Program-made: the position numbers and the translations under genes
Source of the DNA: an uncultured Aquimarina sp.
GTDB lineage: Bacteria > Bacteroidota > Bacteroidia > Flavobacteriales > Flavobacteriaceae
Length of the DNA: 36,345 bases
Assembly: GCA_937951135.1 (NCBI GenBank)
Contig: CALFCI010000080.1
Location: forward strand, 1 to 36,345
Reading direction: 5' to 3'
Notes under the pieces: generated by a model
Database searches by the model: none
Told to the model about the DNA's origin: nothing
What the model saw: only the letters and a program-made list of their open reading frames with translations
Shown here: in pieces, positions 1-7,558 of the stretch
Numbering within the stretch: the stretch's first letter is position 1
Layout of the letters: each line of letters opens with the position of its first letter

Positions 1-426
1 ACTAATTTTTGAAGTACTGTAAACATCGATTAGATGATCATGGCTATAGGTATGATTTCCGATCACATGCCCTTTTGCTATAATTTGTAAGGCAATTTCC
101 GGAAATTGTTCAATTTGTTTTCCAATACAAAAGAATGTTGCTTTAACTTCATATCGGTCTAAGACTTCTAAGATCTGGAGGGTGTTTTCATTAGGACCAT
201 CATCAAAAGTAATGGCTATTCCTTTTGTTTTCACTAAAGGATTACTGCGCTTACTTTCCATAAAATACTCCATACTCATATTGAGCACACCATATACGGT
301 AATACCTATCCAGATCGCTCCAACGATTCCAAAAATAGATACTGGCACTATGCCTATATATATCCCTATACTAGATAGTATTCCTAATAGTAGGAAAATA
401 ATATTGACAACCTTACGAACTAACAT
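1..426 (-). CDS. Polysaccharide deacetylase (NodB-like) family protein, 3' part cut by window edge
   Basis: The reverse strand from an ATG at 426 stays open to base 1, giving the first 142 residues of a longer protein. Two hydrophobic segments at about residues 6-48 suggest an N-terminal membrane anchor. They are followed by TFDDGPNENT, the first metal/catalytic motif of NodB-homology deacetylases, and about 45 residues later by GNHTYSHDH, the second metal-binding motif. The catalytic domain would therefore lie outside or at the membrane and hydrolyse N-acetyl or similar groups on a glycan; the substrate cannot be told. The start overlaps the stop of the upstream ketosynthase-like gene by 7 bases, so it is probably co-transcribed with the pigment genes. 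A role in pigment synthesis is not evident; it may be a conserved neighbour or act in the envelope. Confidence 0.85.
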   Translation of the reverse strand, partial: MLVRKVVNIIFLLLGILSSIGIYIGIVPVSIFGIVGAIWIGITVYGVLNMSMEYFMESKRSNPLVKTKGIAITFDDGPNENTLQILEVLDRYEVKATFFCIGKQIEQFPEIALQIIAKGHVIGNHTYSHDHLIDVYSTSKIS

Positions 427-1484
427 CGCTCTAACAATACAATACTATGGTTTCTAGATCGATATTGATTATACAATAAGATTTTATTGTATTGTTTTGC
501 TTTTACTTCATTTACTTTCAACACCTCAGGGATAGTATTGTGTTTAAAAACCTCACACCCTATCCAAAACGCAAAAGCTGACGCTGTATGATACTCTCCA
601 ATTAAGTGTTTGTAGCATAATTGTTCTGTATTCTTAAAAATAGAAGTTTGTAAGTTGTGAAAATAATCATCAAAATCTTGATCCCCATTATTCCCAAAAA
701 TAACGGCATCAATATCATCTGGAACAATTCCTTGCGCTGCTATAAAAGTTTCGATAGCTGTCTTACTTTCATCTAGAGTTGCATCGTTAATAGTAGTAAC
801 CGCTTTAATTTGAGCTAAGCTTTTATTGGATTGCTCTGCTCCCAATACCATAAATGTAGCACCTTCACTACAGATGGTTCCTGATGTACCTGAAGACAAT
901 ATCGTGAGCCAATCACATTCTCCTTGTTTAAGCTGTCCATTTAAAATATCCAGCTTTGTTGAGTTTTTAGCTATTTCGTCAATAGCACCAACCAAAATAT
1001 GTTGTTCTGGTGATTCTGTTAGCAGTAACTGCGCATCGATAACAGACGTTTCAAAAGAGACTGCCCCTTGAACATAGGTTACATTATATCCTTTGCACCC
1101 TAACCCCAAAGCAATTTGACCACCTACTGTATTATGCGTAGACTGAATGAAAAGCGTGGGCGTTAAGAACTGCTCATCGTTATGCAATACATTTTCTAAA
1201 AATCGTTCAGAATCTTGTCTGCACCCCATTCCTGTACCTGTAATGATAGCGTCTGGCATAACGATATCTGCGGCTTCTAATGCCATTTTAGACGCTACTA
1301 CACCCATTTTCACAGACTTCGACATTCTACGCATTGCTGCGGGCTTAATAAACGTTTTATAATCGGGATCAAAAGCACGTATAATCACTTCTTTATGTCC
1401 AACAATTTCTTCCAAAAAAGTAGTAGAGACTGTTGTAGGTTGCGCTGATATATTTGAAATACCATTGATATAACACCCTTTCAT
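420..1484 (-). CDS. Ketosynthase-like chain length factor lacking the active-site cysteine
   Basis: A 354-residue thiolase-fold protein of the beta-ketoacyl-ACP synthase family. The segment TYVQGAVSFETS (Gln near residue 139) aligns with the nucleophile region of its neighbour (STACSSAAN), so Gln stands where Cys would be. The usual HGTAT histidine motif is replaced by FGNNGD, while the second histidine (GEYHTAS) remains. Gln in place of Cys is the hallmark of chain length factors of type II polyketide systems, so this is probably the non-condensing partner of the adjacent ketosynthase in aryl polyene elongation. I chose the ATG at 1484, which overlaps the upstream stop as TAATG and begins MKGCYING; an upstream in-frame start at 1511 would add nine residues inside the preceding gene. 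Family is well supported; the pairing is inferred from order and coupling. Confidence 0.82.
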   Translation of the reverse strand: MKGCYINGISNISAQPTTVSTTFLEEIVGHKEVIIRAFDPDYKTFIKPAAMRRMSKSVKMGVVASKMALEAADIVMPDAIITGTGMGCRQDSERFLENVLHNDEQFLTPTLFIQSTHNTVGGQIALGLGCKGYNVTYVQGAVSFETSVIDAQLLLTESPEQHILVGAIDEIAKNSTKLDILNGQLKQGECDWLTILSSGTSGTICSEGATFMVLGAEQSNKSLAQIKAVTTINDATLDESKTAIETFIAAQGIVPDDIDAVIFGNNGDQDFDDYFHNLQTSIFKNTEQLCYKHLIGEYHTASAFAFWIGCEVFKHNTIPEVLKVNEVKAKQYNKILLYNQYRSRNHSIVLLERC

Positions 1485-2680
1485 TATCGTGAAAAAATTA
1501 AGGTGGAACAATTTCCTCCAAAACCAAAGGAATTTGATAAAACGGTTTGCATCTCCTTTGACACTATTTCAGTTTGTGGTTTCATATCAAATTCGCTCAT
1601 TTTTGTTTTAAAATTAAGATTCGGAAAAACAGTCTGCTCTTGCAGTCCTAATACCGAATATACCGCTTCTACAGCTCCTGCTGCTGCCAGTGTATGTCCT
1701 GTAAACGCTTTTGTCGAACTAAATACTGGCATGTTTTCCGTTCCAAAAATTCGTTTCATTGCAGTACCTTCTGATAAATCGTTATTTGATGTTGCGGTAC
1801 CATGGGCATTGATATACTCTATTTGTGATGGTGATAAATCGGCTACTTTTAATGCTTTATTCATAGCACGATATGCACCTTCTCCTTCAGAAGATGAAGC
1901 CGTTTGGTGGTACGCATCATTTGCATTGGCCCAGCCCACTACACGACCCAAAACTTTTTTATCTTCTTTGGCTACTAAAGCATCACTCTCTAAAACAAGA
2001 TACGCTGCTGCTTCACCAAGATTTAACCCTTTTCTGTTGTCATCAAAAGGTCTACATACTTCATCCGATAAAATCATTAGTGTATTAAAACCATTAATGG
2101 TAAACTTAGATAAGGCATCTGTACCTCCTACGACAACGCGATCTAATTTTCCTGCTATAATCAAACGTGCTCCCAACATAATGGCATTAGCAGCAGAAGA
2201 ACATGCAGTACTTATGGTGGATACATACCCTTTAATCCCTAAATATTTTGTTACGCACTCTGTTGTGAATCCAGCATGTAGTGCTTCTATATACCGATGA
2301 TTTTCTGCAGTCTCTTGATACTCCAAATAATATTTTTCGGTAGTATCCATTCCGCCTACGCTGGTCCCAGAAATAAACCCTGTAGTATGTTGATTGATAT
2401 CAGAGATCCCTGCATCTTGCAAAGCTTCTTTTGCCGCTATAGCACTTACCATAGCTGTTCTAGAAAAATTATTAATTTTCGGCAATCCTAATTCCTCAAT
2501 TAGTGTTGCATTGGTTTTTTTAATCTCCCCTACCATAATCGAATCATGAAGACGGCTTTTGAGGATCTCTAATCTAGAAATTCCTGGCGTTTCGGATTGT
2601 AATGCGTTTAGGTTTTCTTCTACAGTATTTCCTATAGAAGATATAATTCCCATACCTGTGATGGCAATACCTTTATTCAT
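1484..2680 (-). CDS. Beta-ketoacyl-ACP synthase (FabF-like), condensing partner
   Basis: A 398-residue KAS II-type ketosynthase. It begins MNKGIAITGMG, the standard FabF opening. The nucleophile is in STACSSAANA (Cys about 160), the first histidine in NAHGTATSNND and the second in KAFTGHTLAAAG, so the Cys-His-His triad and the preceding lysine are intact. It should catalyse decarboxylative condensation of malonyl-ACP with the growing aryl polyene chain. Its stop overlaps the start of the Cys-less ketosynthase homologue as TAATG, which is typical of KS/chain-length-factor pairs made together. The ATG at 2680 lies one base after the upstream ACP stop; an in-frame ATG at 2704 would add eight residues and overlap the ACP gene, and is less likely. 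Confidence 0.9.
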   Translation of the reverse strand: MNKGIAITGMGIISSIGNTVEENLNALQSETPGISRLEILKSRLHDSIMVGEIKKTNATLIEELGLPKINNFSRTAMVSAIAAKEALQDAGISDINQHTTGFISGTSVGGMDTTEKYYLEYQETAENHRYIEALHAGFTTECVTKYLGIKGYVSTISTACSSAANAIMLGARLIIAGKLDRVVVGGTDALSKFTINGFNTLMILSDEVCRPFDDNRKGLNLGEAAAYLVLESDALVAKEDKKVLGRVVGWANANDAYHQTASSSEGEGAYRAMNKALKVADLSPSQIEYINAHGTATSNNDLSEGTAMKRIFGTENMPVFSSTKAFTGHTLAAAGAVEAVYSVLGLQEQTVFPNLNFKTKMSEFDMKPQTEIVSKEMQTVLSNSFGFGGNCSTLIFSR

Positions 2681-2681
2681 A

Positions 2682-2939
2682 TTATTTGGTGCGATTTTTC
2701 TCAATATAAGCTGCCATAACCCCTATAGATTCAAATATTAATTTCCCTTCTTTTGGATCTTTTAATTTGATACCATAATCTTTTTCTAACATTACAATAA
2801 GCTCTAGCGCATCTATAGAATCTAAACCTAATCCGTCTCCAAAAAGTGGATCATTATCCCCTATTTCACTTACTTCTACATCTTCTAAACTTAACTGTTC
2901 TATAATTTTTTCTTTTAACTCTAATTGTAATTCTGCCAT
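2682..2939 (-). CDS. Acyl carrier protein (first of two)
   Basis: An 85-residue acidic protein with the carrier-protein signature GLGLDSIDALEL. The serine at about residue 41 is the expected phosphopantetheine attachment site. It would tether the growing chain for the neighbouring ketosynthases. It sits between the half-size ketosynthase-domain protein and the FabF-like gene with gaps of one or two bases, so it is translated as part of the same unit. A second, dissimilar carrier protein lies at 12549-12794, and the sequence alone does not tell which serves polyene and which serves resorcinol assembly. Confidence 0.92.
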   Translation of the reverse strand: MAELQLELKEKIIEQLSLEDVEVSEIGDNDPLFGDGLGLDSIDALELIVMLEKDYGIKLKDPKEGKLIFESIGVMAAYIEKNRTK

Positions 2940-2941
2940 AA

Positions 2942-3553
2942 TTATAGTTTGCTATATATTGTATTCAACTCCGCTGCGTTTGCTTCTCGATTTCCGGTTT
3001 TAGAAATCAATGCCAAAAATACATCATATTTATGACTATCCAAATCTACCCAGCCACAAATCACTTGACTTGCTTTTTGAGTCTCCAAAAGGATCGACGC
3101 ATATTGTAATATGAAATCAGCATCAAATGATTCTGATACAAAAAAAACGCCTTCACTTTTTAATTGATATCGAATACTCAATTCTCCTATTACGATATTA
3201 GGAAGGGTATATACAAATAATGCTGGAGATGGATAATACTCCTCTCGATTTGTTATCGATTCTTGATATTTCCGATCAGTGTCTAAACTAGATGCATGGT
3301 TAGCCAATACTAAAGCTGTATCTTCAGGAAATTCGATCCCTTGTGACAAAACTTCTGAAGCTAAAAAACTGAGCTTACACAAATCATCCATCTTATAAAA
3401 TTTAGCATAATTTAATGCTAAATGTTTATAGACTCCTTTAGCAAAATCTTTTACTGTTGCTGCTTCTGTATTGGTGTAATATTCTTCCCCATCTTTATAA
3501 ACGGTTTGATCCCGAATCGAACAAAACGAAGTGATTTTATAGTGGTCTTCCAT
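2942..3553 (-). CDS. Stand-alone ketosynthase N-terminal-domain protein (Ketoacyl-synt_2 / ApeC-like)
   Basis: A 203-residue protein about half the length of a normal ketosynthase. The segment NYAKFYKMDDLCKLSFLASE and the later NHASSLDTDRKYQ and LPNIVIGE stretches resemble the Ketoacyl-synt_2 family, which includes the chain length factor ApeC of proteobacterial aryl polyene clusters. I see no Cys-His-His triad and no second half, so it is probably a non-catalytic partner of one of the neighbouring ketosynthases. Its ATG overlaps the stop of the upstream ketosynthase as TAATG, which suggests equimolar production with that protein. Family assignment rests on remembered resemblance rather than a profile search. 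Confidence 0.72.
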   Translation of the reverse strand: MEDHYKITSFCSIRDQTVYKDGEEYYTNTEAATVKDFAKGVYKHLALNYAKFYKMDDLCKLSFLASEVLSQGIEFPEDTALVLANHASSLDTDRKYQESITNREEYYPSPALFVYTLPNIVIGELSIRYQLKSEGVFFVSESFDADFILQYASILLETQKASQVICGWVDLDSHKYDVFLALISKTGNREANAAELNTIYSKL

Positions 3554-4695
3554 TAGGCTAATCCTTTTTCTAATATGAGTGCTACATTACATCCTCCAAA
3601 ACCTGAAGCTGTTTTTAAAACACGTTGTACTGGTATCTCTTTATTTTCTTTTAGAATCGCTATAGGCGGTGTAACGCCTAATTCTTCAAATCCTAAAGAA
3701 GCATATACTTCGTTATTCAAAAGGCACTGTTTTGCAAGTATCGTTTCTAATAATGCTGAAGCTCCCAGTGTATGTCCATAATAGCCTTTAAGACTATTTA
3801 CGGGTACATTTTGCAATCCTATACGATTAAAAGCAATCGCTTCCATCTCATCATTATAAGGAGTTGCTGTACCATGTGATGATATATAATCAATCTGATC
3901 TGGTGTTACTCCTGCTTCTTGCAATGCGTTAGTTATACTTCTATAGAGTCCTTCTCCTGTACGTGAAGGTCCAGAAATATGATTTGCATCGTTTATAGAA
4001 GCTTCTCCTGTAATACGAACAGCTGTATTTTCAGACACCAAACTTTCTCTACTACTCAACCATAGTGCTGCGGCTGCTTCTCCTAAGCTAATACCTGTTC
4101 TATGTTTGCAAAAGGGTTTACAAGGTGCATCACTTACCGCTTGAAAAGAAAAGAAACCAGACAAGGTGAATTCAGATAACAAATCTCCTCCTACTACAAT
4201 CATATCTTCATAGCGCCCTGCTTGCATCATGCGTTTCGCTACTGCAATAGCCAATCCTCCAGATATGCATGCATTGGAAATAATAACAGGAAGTGTTGGT
4301 AATTTAAAAAAGTCTTGAATAGTATGTGCAATACTCGTTAAATATGATTTTTCAGTAGCTGTTCCTCGCAAGGTATCAATATTTCCTTTCGTAGTCGAAA
4401 TGATAACCCCACACTTTTGAATATCTAATGCTGCCTGTTCTCTATTAAGTTGTGCTATCGCTAGCAATAGCATTTGCTCTAACTTTGTATACTGATCTCC
4501 TTCTATAATTCCTTTTCTTGCAGCATTCAATGCTGTCTTTTCTATTAATGCTCCAAAAAATGGATGCTCATGAATACTGGTATCTACCACCTTTGTAATT
4601 CCTGTTTGGTTTTTTCGCAAAGCAGCGACATTTGCTGCTGTAGAAAACCCTAAAGGAGATACTATTGTATCTGCAATAGCGTATACTGATTTCAT
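3553..4695 (-). CDS. Beta-ketoacyl-ACP synthase
   Basis: A 380-residue ketosynthase of the KAS I/II fold. The nucleophile lies in SNACISGGLA (Cys about 143), the first histidine in SSHGTATPYND and the second in LKGYYGHTLGAS; all three catalytic residues are present. It differs clearly from the other FabF-like enzymes in the window, so it is not a recent copy. It leads a five-gene set of coupled genes (ketosynthase, half-size partner, ACP, FabF-like, Cys-less homologue) and its stop overlaps the next start as TAATG. Its expected role is priming or extending the aryl polyene chain. It is preceded by a 371-base intergenic region, so a promoter there is likely although I found no good match to the family consensus. 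Confidence 0.88.
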   Translation of the reverse strand: MKSVYAIADTIVSPLGFSTAANVAALRKNQTGITKVVDTSIHEHPFFGALIEKTALNAARKGIIEGDQYTKLEQMLLLAIAQLNREQAALDIQKCGVIISTTKGNIDTLRGTATEKSYLTSIAHTIQDFFKLPTLPVIISNACISGGLAIAVAKRMMQAGRYEDMIVVGGDLLSEFTLSGFFSFQAVSDAPCKPFCKHRTGISLGEAAAALWLSSRESLVSENTAVRITGEASINDANHISGPSRTGEGLYRSITNALQEAGVTPDQIDYISSHGTATPYNDEMEAIAFNRIGLQNVPVNSLKGYYGHTLGASALLETILAKQCLLNNEVYASLGFEELGVTPPIAILKENKEIPVQRVLKTASGFGGCNVALILEKGLA

Positions 4696-5066
4696 ATCCT
4701 AATTGATGGTTTATAGTTGATAATTTTCTGTAAACCTGAGTTCGATTAATAACATTCTGTTTGTCAGTTTTTTAGTATTATTTCTAGTTCCTTCTCCCTC
4801 TGAGAGAAGGTTAGTGCCTGTCCCGAACTCAATTCGGGAATGAGGGTTTTCATATAGAGGCCCCTCACCTCAATCCTCTCCCAAAGGGAGAAGAAGTATA
4901 CTTTACTGATTACTAGTAACTTGAAAATTATTTTAAACCGAACTCAGGTTGCAAGTTATTTTTTTTATTTCGGCATACAAAATTTCATACATTATAACTG
5001 TTAAGCTACAATAACATACTCTAATTCAATATACTTTGTACTCAATACTTAATACTCAATACCATA
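4696..5066. other. Intergenic region between thioesterase and ketosynthase genes
   Basis: There is no credible coding sequence in these 371 bases. Most of it is a palindromic element bounded by inverted 12-mers (described separately, 4733-4950). The remainder (4951-5066) is AT-rich with short near-direct repeats of the form AATACT(C/T)AATAC around 5035-5060. No TAnnTTTG box is evident on the minus strand upstream of the ketosynthase start at 4695. Confidence 0.6.
4733..4950. repeat. Palindromic intergenic element with 12-bp terminal inverted repeats
   Basis: AACCTGAGTTCG at 4733-4744 is repeated in exact inverted form at 4939-4950, enclosing 194 bases. Inside are three hairpins: CCTTCTC/GAGAAGG (4790-4796 with 4804-4810), TCCCGAA/TTCGGGA (4821-4827 with 4833-4839, loop of five) and CTCCC/GGGAG (4878-4882 with 4886-4890). 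The outer hairpin sequences are also rough inverted copies of each other. This looks like a non-coding REP- or MITE-type repeat. No flanking target duplication is visible. Confidence 0.6.
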
Positions 5067-5513
5067 TTACAACAATCCTACTTTCCGTTTCCAATTCAAA
5101 AAGAATTCAGGTATAGAGAGCGACATATTTTTATCCATATCCAAAAACACTTGAGTCGTTTCACCTACACAGACCAACTCTTTATTTTGATTATACACAT
5201 TATACCTAAAAATCATTTTTGCGGCAGGACTATCTACGTATACTGTTTCTATTGTCGCCACATCTCCATATTGCAAAGGGAGTTTGTGATCACAATTAAA
5301 ATTTACAATTGGAGTTACATATCCGTTCTCTTTTACATCTAGATAAGAGATTTCATGGCTTCTTCCAAAAGACTCTCTTCCTTCTTCAAAATACGTTACA
5401 TAAATCCCATGCCATACAATATTTAATGGGTCACAATCATTAAATCGCACACGAACTTCATGTGTGTTTTTGATATCCGTAAGTGTCTCTTTAGACCTTT
5501 TTTTTCTTCTCAT
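5067..5513 (-). CDS. Acyl-CoA/acyl-ACP thioesterase, 4HBT hotdog family
   Basis: A 148-residue single hotdog-fold protein. The N-terminal segment VRFNDCDPLNIVWHGIY carries the aspartate-containing motif of the 4-hydroxybenzoyl-CoA thioesterase family (D-C-D-P-x-x-I-V), which holds the catalytic aspartate. Such enzymes hydrolyse acyl thioesters; here the likely task is release or proofreading of chains on the pigment carrier proteins, as proposed for ApeK-type thioesterases of aryl polyene clusters. The ATG at 5513 lies inside the end of the permease gene (23-base overlap); no later methionine would keep the motif, so this start is favoured. The basic leader (RRKKRSKE) is unusual for the family but may simply reflect the overlap. 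Confidence 0.85.
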   Translation of the reverse strand: MRRKKRSKETLTDIKNTHEVRVRFNDCDPLNIVWHGIYVTYFEEGRESFGRSHEISYLDVKENGYVTPIVNFNCDHKLPLQYGDVATIETVYVDSPAAKMIFRYNVYNQNKELVCVGETTQVFLDMDKNMSLSIPEFFLNWKRKVGLL

Positions 5514-6795
5514 GGTATAACATCGCTATGGTGACAGTACTTATAAAAAATAGGAGCAACAAACTGATCTCTGGCAAAATAGAAAAGAAATCTCCTTTCC
5601 GCAAAAAACAATCATAAAATGCTTCTAATCCCCAGTTCATTGGAGATATTTTGGCTATCATTTGCATCCCTTTTGGCATTACAAATACAGGAACCCAAAC
5701 TCCACCTATCGCTGCCAATACCACCACAAGAACCGCACAAAAAGGTGCTGCCTGTTCTGCTGTGGATAACAGCGTTCCTAAAAGGATTGCCAATCCTATC
5801 GATGCCAATCCTGATGCTATCGCGACAACATATAATACTCCTAAAGCATCACCGATTACTAAAAAAGGTAACCCTAAAAATGGAAATAAATACATACCAA
5901 AAAGCAAGATCATCGTAAACTGTACGATACTCACTCCTAAAAACACTACTGCTTTCCCTCCTATTATCGTTAAATAGTGTACTGGTGTCGTTTGTAATCT
6001 AATAAAAGTTCCTTGCCCTTTTTCATGTACAATATTTAAGGCCAACGGTAACACCATGAAAAATATTGCAAATAAAGTCCAAGCGGGTACATTGTGTTGT
6101 ACCGAGTTTGGTATAATTGCTTCTCCTGATAATGAAGGATTGATTTGTTTATACTGCACAAAATGTCCTTGACTAAACGACTCCATACTTCTAGAAGTTC
6201 CCATTTCTTTCTCAAAAGCTTGATAGACCGTTTTGGTTTCTATACTTGCAATTAATTTATCTACTGTAGCAATTACAGCACTACGAAATGTTTCTTGTGT
6301 AATCGGATCAAAATAAATCGTTACTTCTTTAGCAGACACCTTTGATGCTATTTCTGGAACTACAGTTGCTGTTGTGGTATCTTGAATTGCATTCCCTTCA
6401 AATTCTTCTAAAATATCAGCTATGTTTTTAGTGATTTGAGTATTTAAATCTCTCGATAACCCTTCTGGAATAATGACTGCCAATTGATAAGTTCCCGAAG
6501 CAACCATGTAACTCGCTTGTGCCTCAGTAATAAGTTCCCCTTCTGCTGTTGAAATAGGGTTTAAAAAAGGAGTCTCTTCAAAGTTTTTATAAATTTCTTC
6601 AGAAAGTTTTCCTTTATCCAAATCCACTAAGAGAATATCAATAGTACTGCCGGATACCGATTTAAAGGTACTGTCTTGAATCAATGTTATCGTAACTACC
6701 AAAACAATAGGCATTACAAATAGAATAATCAGCCCTCCCAAATCTCGGACAAGCATTAAAAACTCTTTTTGTATGGAAGCCCATAGTTTACGCAT
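5491..6795 (-). CDS. ABC-2 type transporter permease
   Basis: A 434-residue membrane protein with the layout of ABC-2 exporters of the YhhJ/DrrB type. It has one transmembrane segment near residues 20-40, a long extracytoplasmic region to about residue 225, and about five transmembrane helices in the C-terminal half. The loop before the last helices (APFCAVLVVVLAAIGGVWVP) matches the usual ABC-2 region. With the adjacent ATPase it would form a dimeric exporter. Position in the cluster suggests transport of the pigment or a precursor to the outer membrane, where flexirubins are found; this is inference. Its ATG lies 8 bases inside the ATPase gene, so the pair is translationally coupled. Confidence 0.88.
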   Translation of the reverse strand: MRKLWASIQKEFLMLVRDLGGLIILFVMPIVLVVTITLIQDSTFKSVSGSTIDILLVDLDKGKLSEEIYKNFEETPFLNPISTAEGELITEAQASYMVASGTYQLAVIIPEGLSRDLNTQITKNIADILEEFEGNAIQDTTTATVVPEIASKVSAKEVTIYFDPITQETFRSAVIATVDKLIASIETKTVYQAFEKEMGTSRSMESFSQGHFVQYKQINPSLSGEAIIPNSVQHNVPAWTLFAIFFMVLPLALNIVHEKGQGTFIRLQTTPVHYLTIIGGKAVVFLGVSIVQFTMILLFGMYLFPFLGLPFLVIGDALGVLYVVAIASGLASIGLAILLGTLLSTAEQAAPFCAVLVVVLAAIGGVWVPVFVMPKGMQMIAKISPMNWGLEAFYDCFLRKGDFFSILPEISLLLLFFISTVTIAMLYHEKKKKV

Positions 6796-7558
6796 AATCT
6801 CTAAGTTCTTTTCCTGTACGTGCTATAAAAACATCTTCTAGATTTCTAGCGTCTTCTGTAGTCTCTATTAGTTTTTTGGGAGTATCTTCTACAACAATAA
6901 CCCCTCCATCTATAATCCCTACTCGTGTGCAAAAGTCTTGTGCTTCTCTAAGATGATGTGATGTATATAAAATAGTAGTCCCTGATGCATTTAAAGCATT
7001 CAATTTTGCAGTAATGGCTTGTTTTGATTGTACATCTACTCCAACTGTAGGTTCATCTAGAAACAATAGTTCTGGCTGATGTAAAATCCCTGCGATAAGA
7101 TTTATTCTTCTTTTCATTCCACCCGAAAATGTACTAATTCTCTTATCCGCAAAATGCAATAATCCTAATTCGTCTAAATGCATCGTAATTTCAGCTTGTA
7201 ATGTTGATTTTGACAAACCAAACATACTACCAAAATACAATAGATTTTCTCGAGCAGTAAGCTTAGGGTATAGTGCATATTCTTGAGGTACAACACCGAT
7301 CATCTTTTGGATGGTTCGTGTGTCTTGTTTAAAATTATTACCCGCAATAGCTATATTTCCAGCACTTTGAGAAATCAATCCGCATAGTATCGAAATTAAT
7401 GTTGTTTTACCAGCTCCATTGGGGCCTAAAAGTCCATACACCTCTCCTTTTTGAATGGACAAGCTCACTTCCTTTAAGGAATAAAAATCTGTTCCTTTAT
7501 ACTGTTTAGAAACTTTCGAAACCTCTATCATTGGTGTTTTTAAGCCCATTGATATCAT
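6788..7558 (-). CDS. ABC transporter ATP-binding protein
   Basis: A 256-residue nucleotide-binding subunit. Walker A is GPNGAGKT (about residues 45-52), the Q-loop is in VVPQEYALYP, the signature is FSGGMKRR, Walker B is LLFLDEPTVGVD, and the switch histidine is in YTSHHLREA. All catalytic elements are intact. It drives the ABC-2 permease encoded next. Its ATG overlaps the stop of the BtrH-like gene as ATGA (7555-7558), so the exporter is coupled to the pigment-assembly genes. Confidence 0.93.
   Translation of the reverse strand: MISMGLKTPMIEVSKVSKQYKGTDFYSLKEVSLSIQKGEVYGLLGPNGAGKTTLISILCGLISQSAGNIAIAGNNFKQDTRTIQKMIGVVPQEYALYPKLTARENLLYFGSMFGLSKSTLQAEITMHLDELGLLHFADKRISTFSGGMKRRINLIAGILHQPELLFLDEPTVGVDVQSKQAITAKLNALNASGTTILYTSHHLREAQDFCTRVGIIDGGVIVVEDTPKKLIETTEDARNLEDVFIARTGKELRDYA

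Noticed and set aside
1503..2300. Long plus-strand reading frame of 265 codons
   Set aside because: It lies entirely antisense to the FabF-like ketosynthase, whose motifs are intact; the translated product has no recognisable domain.
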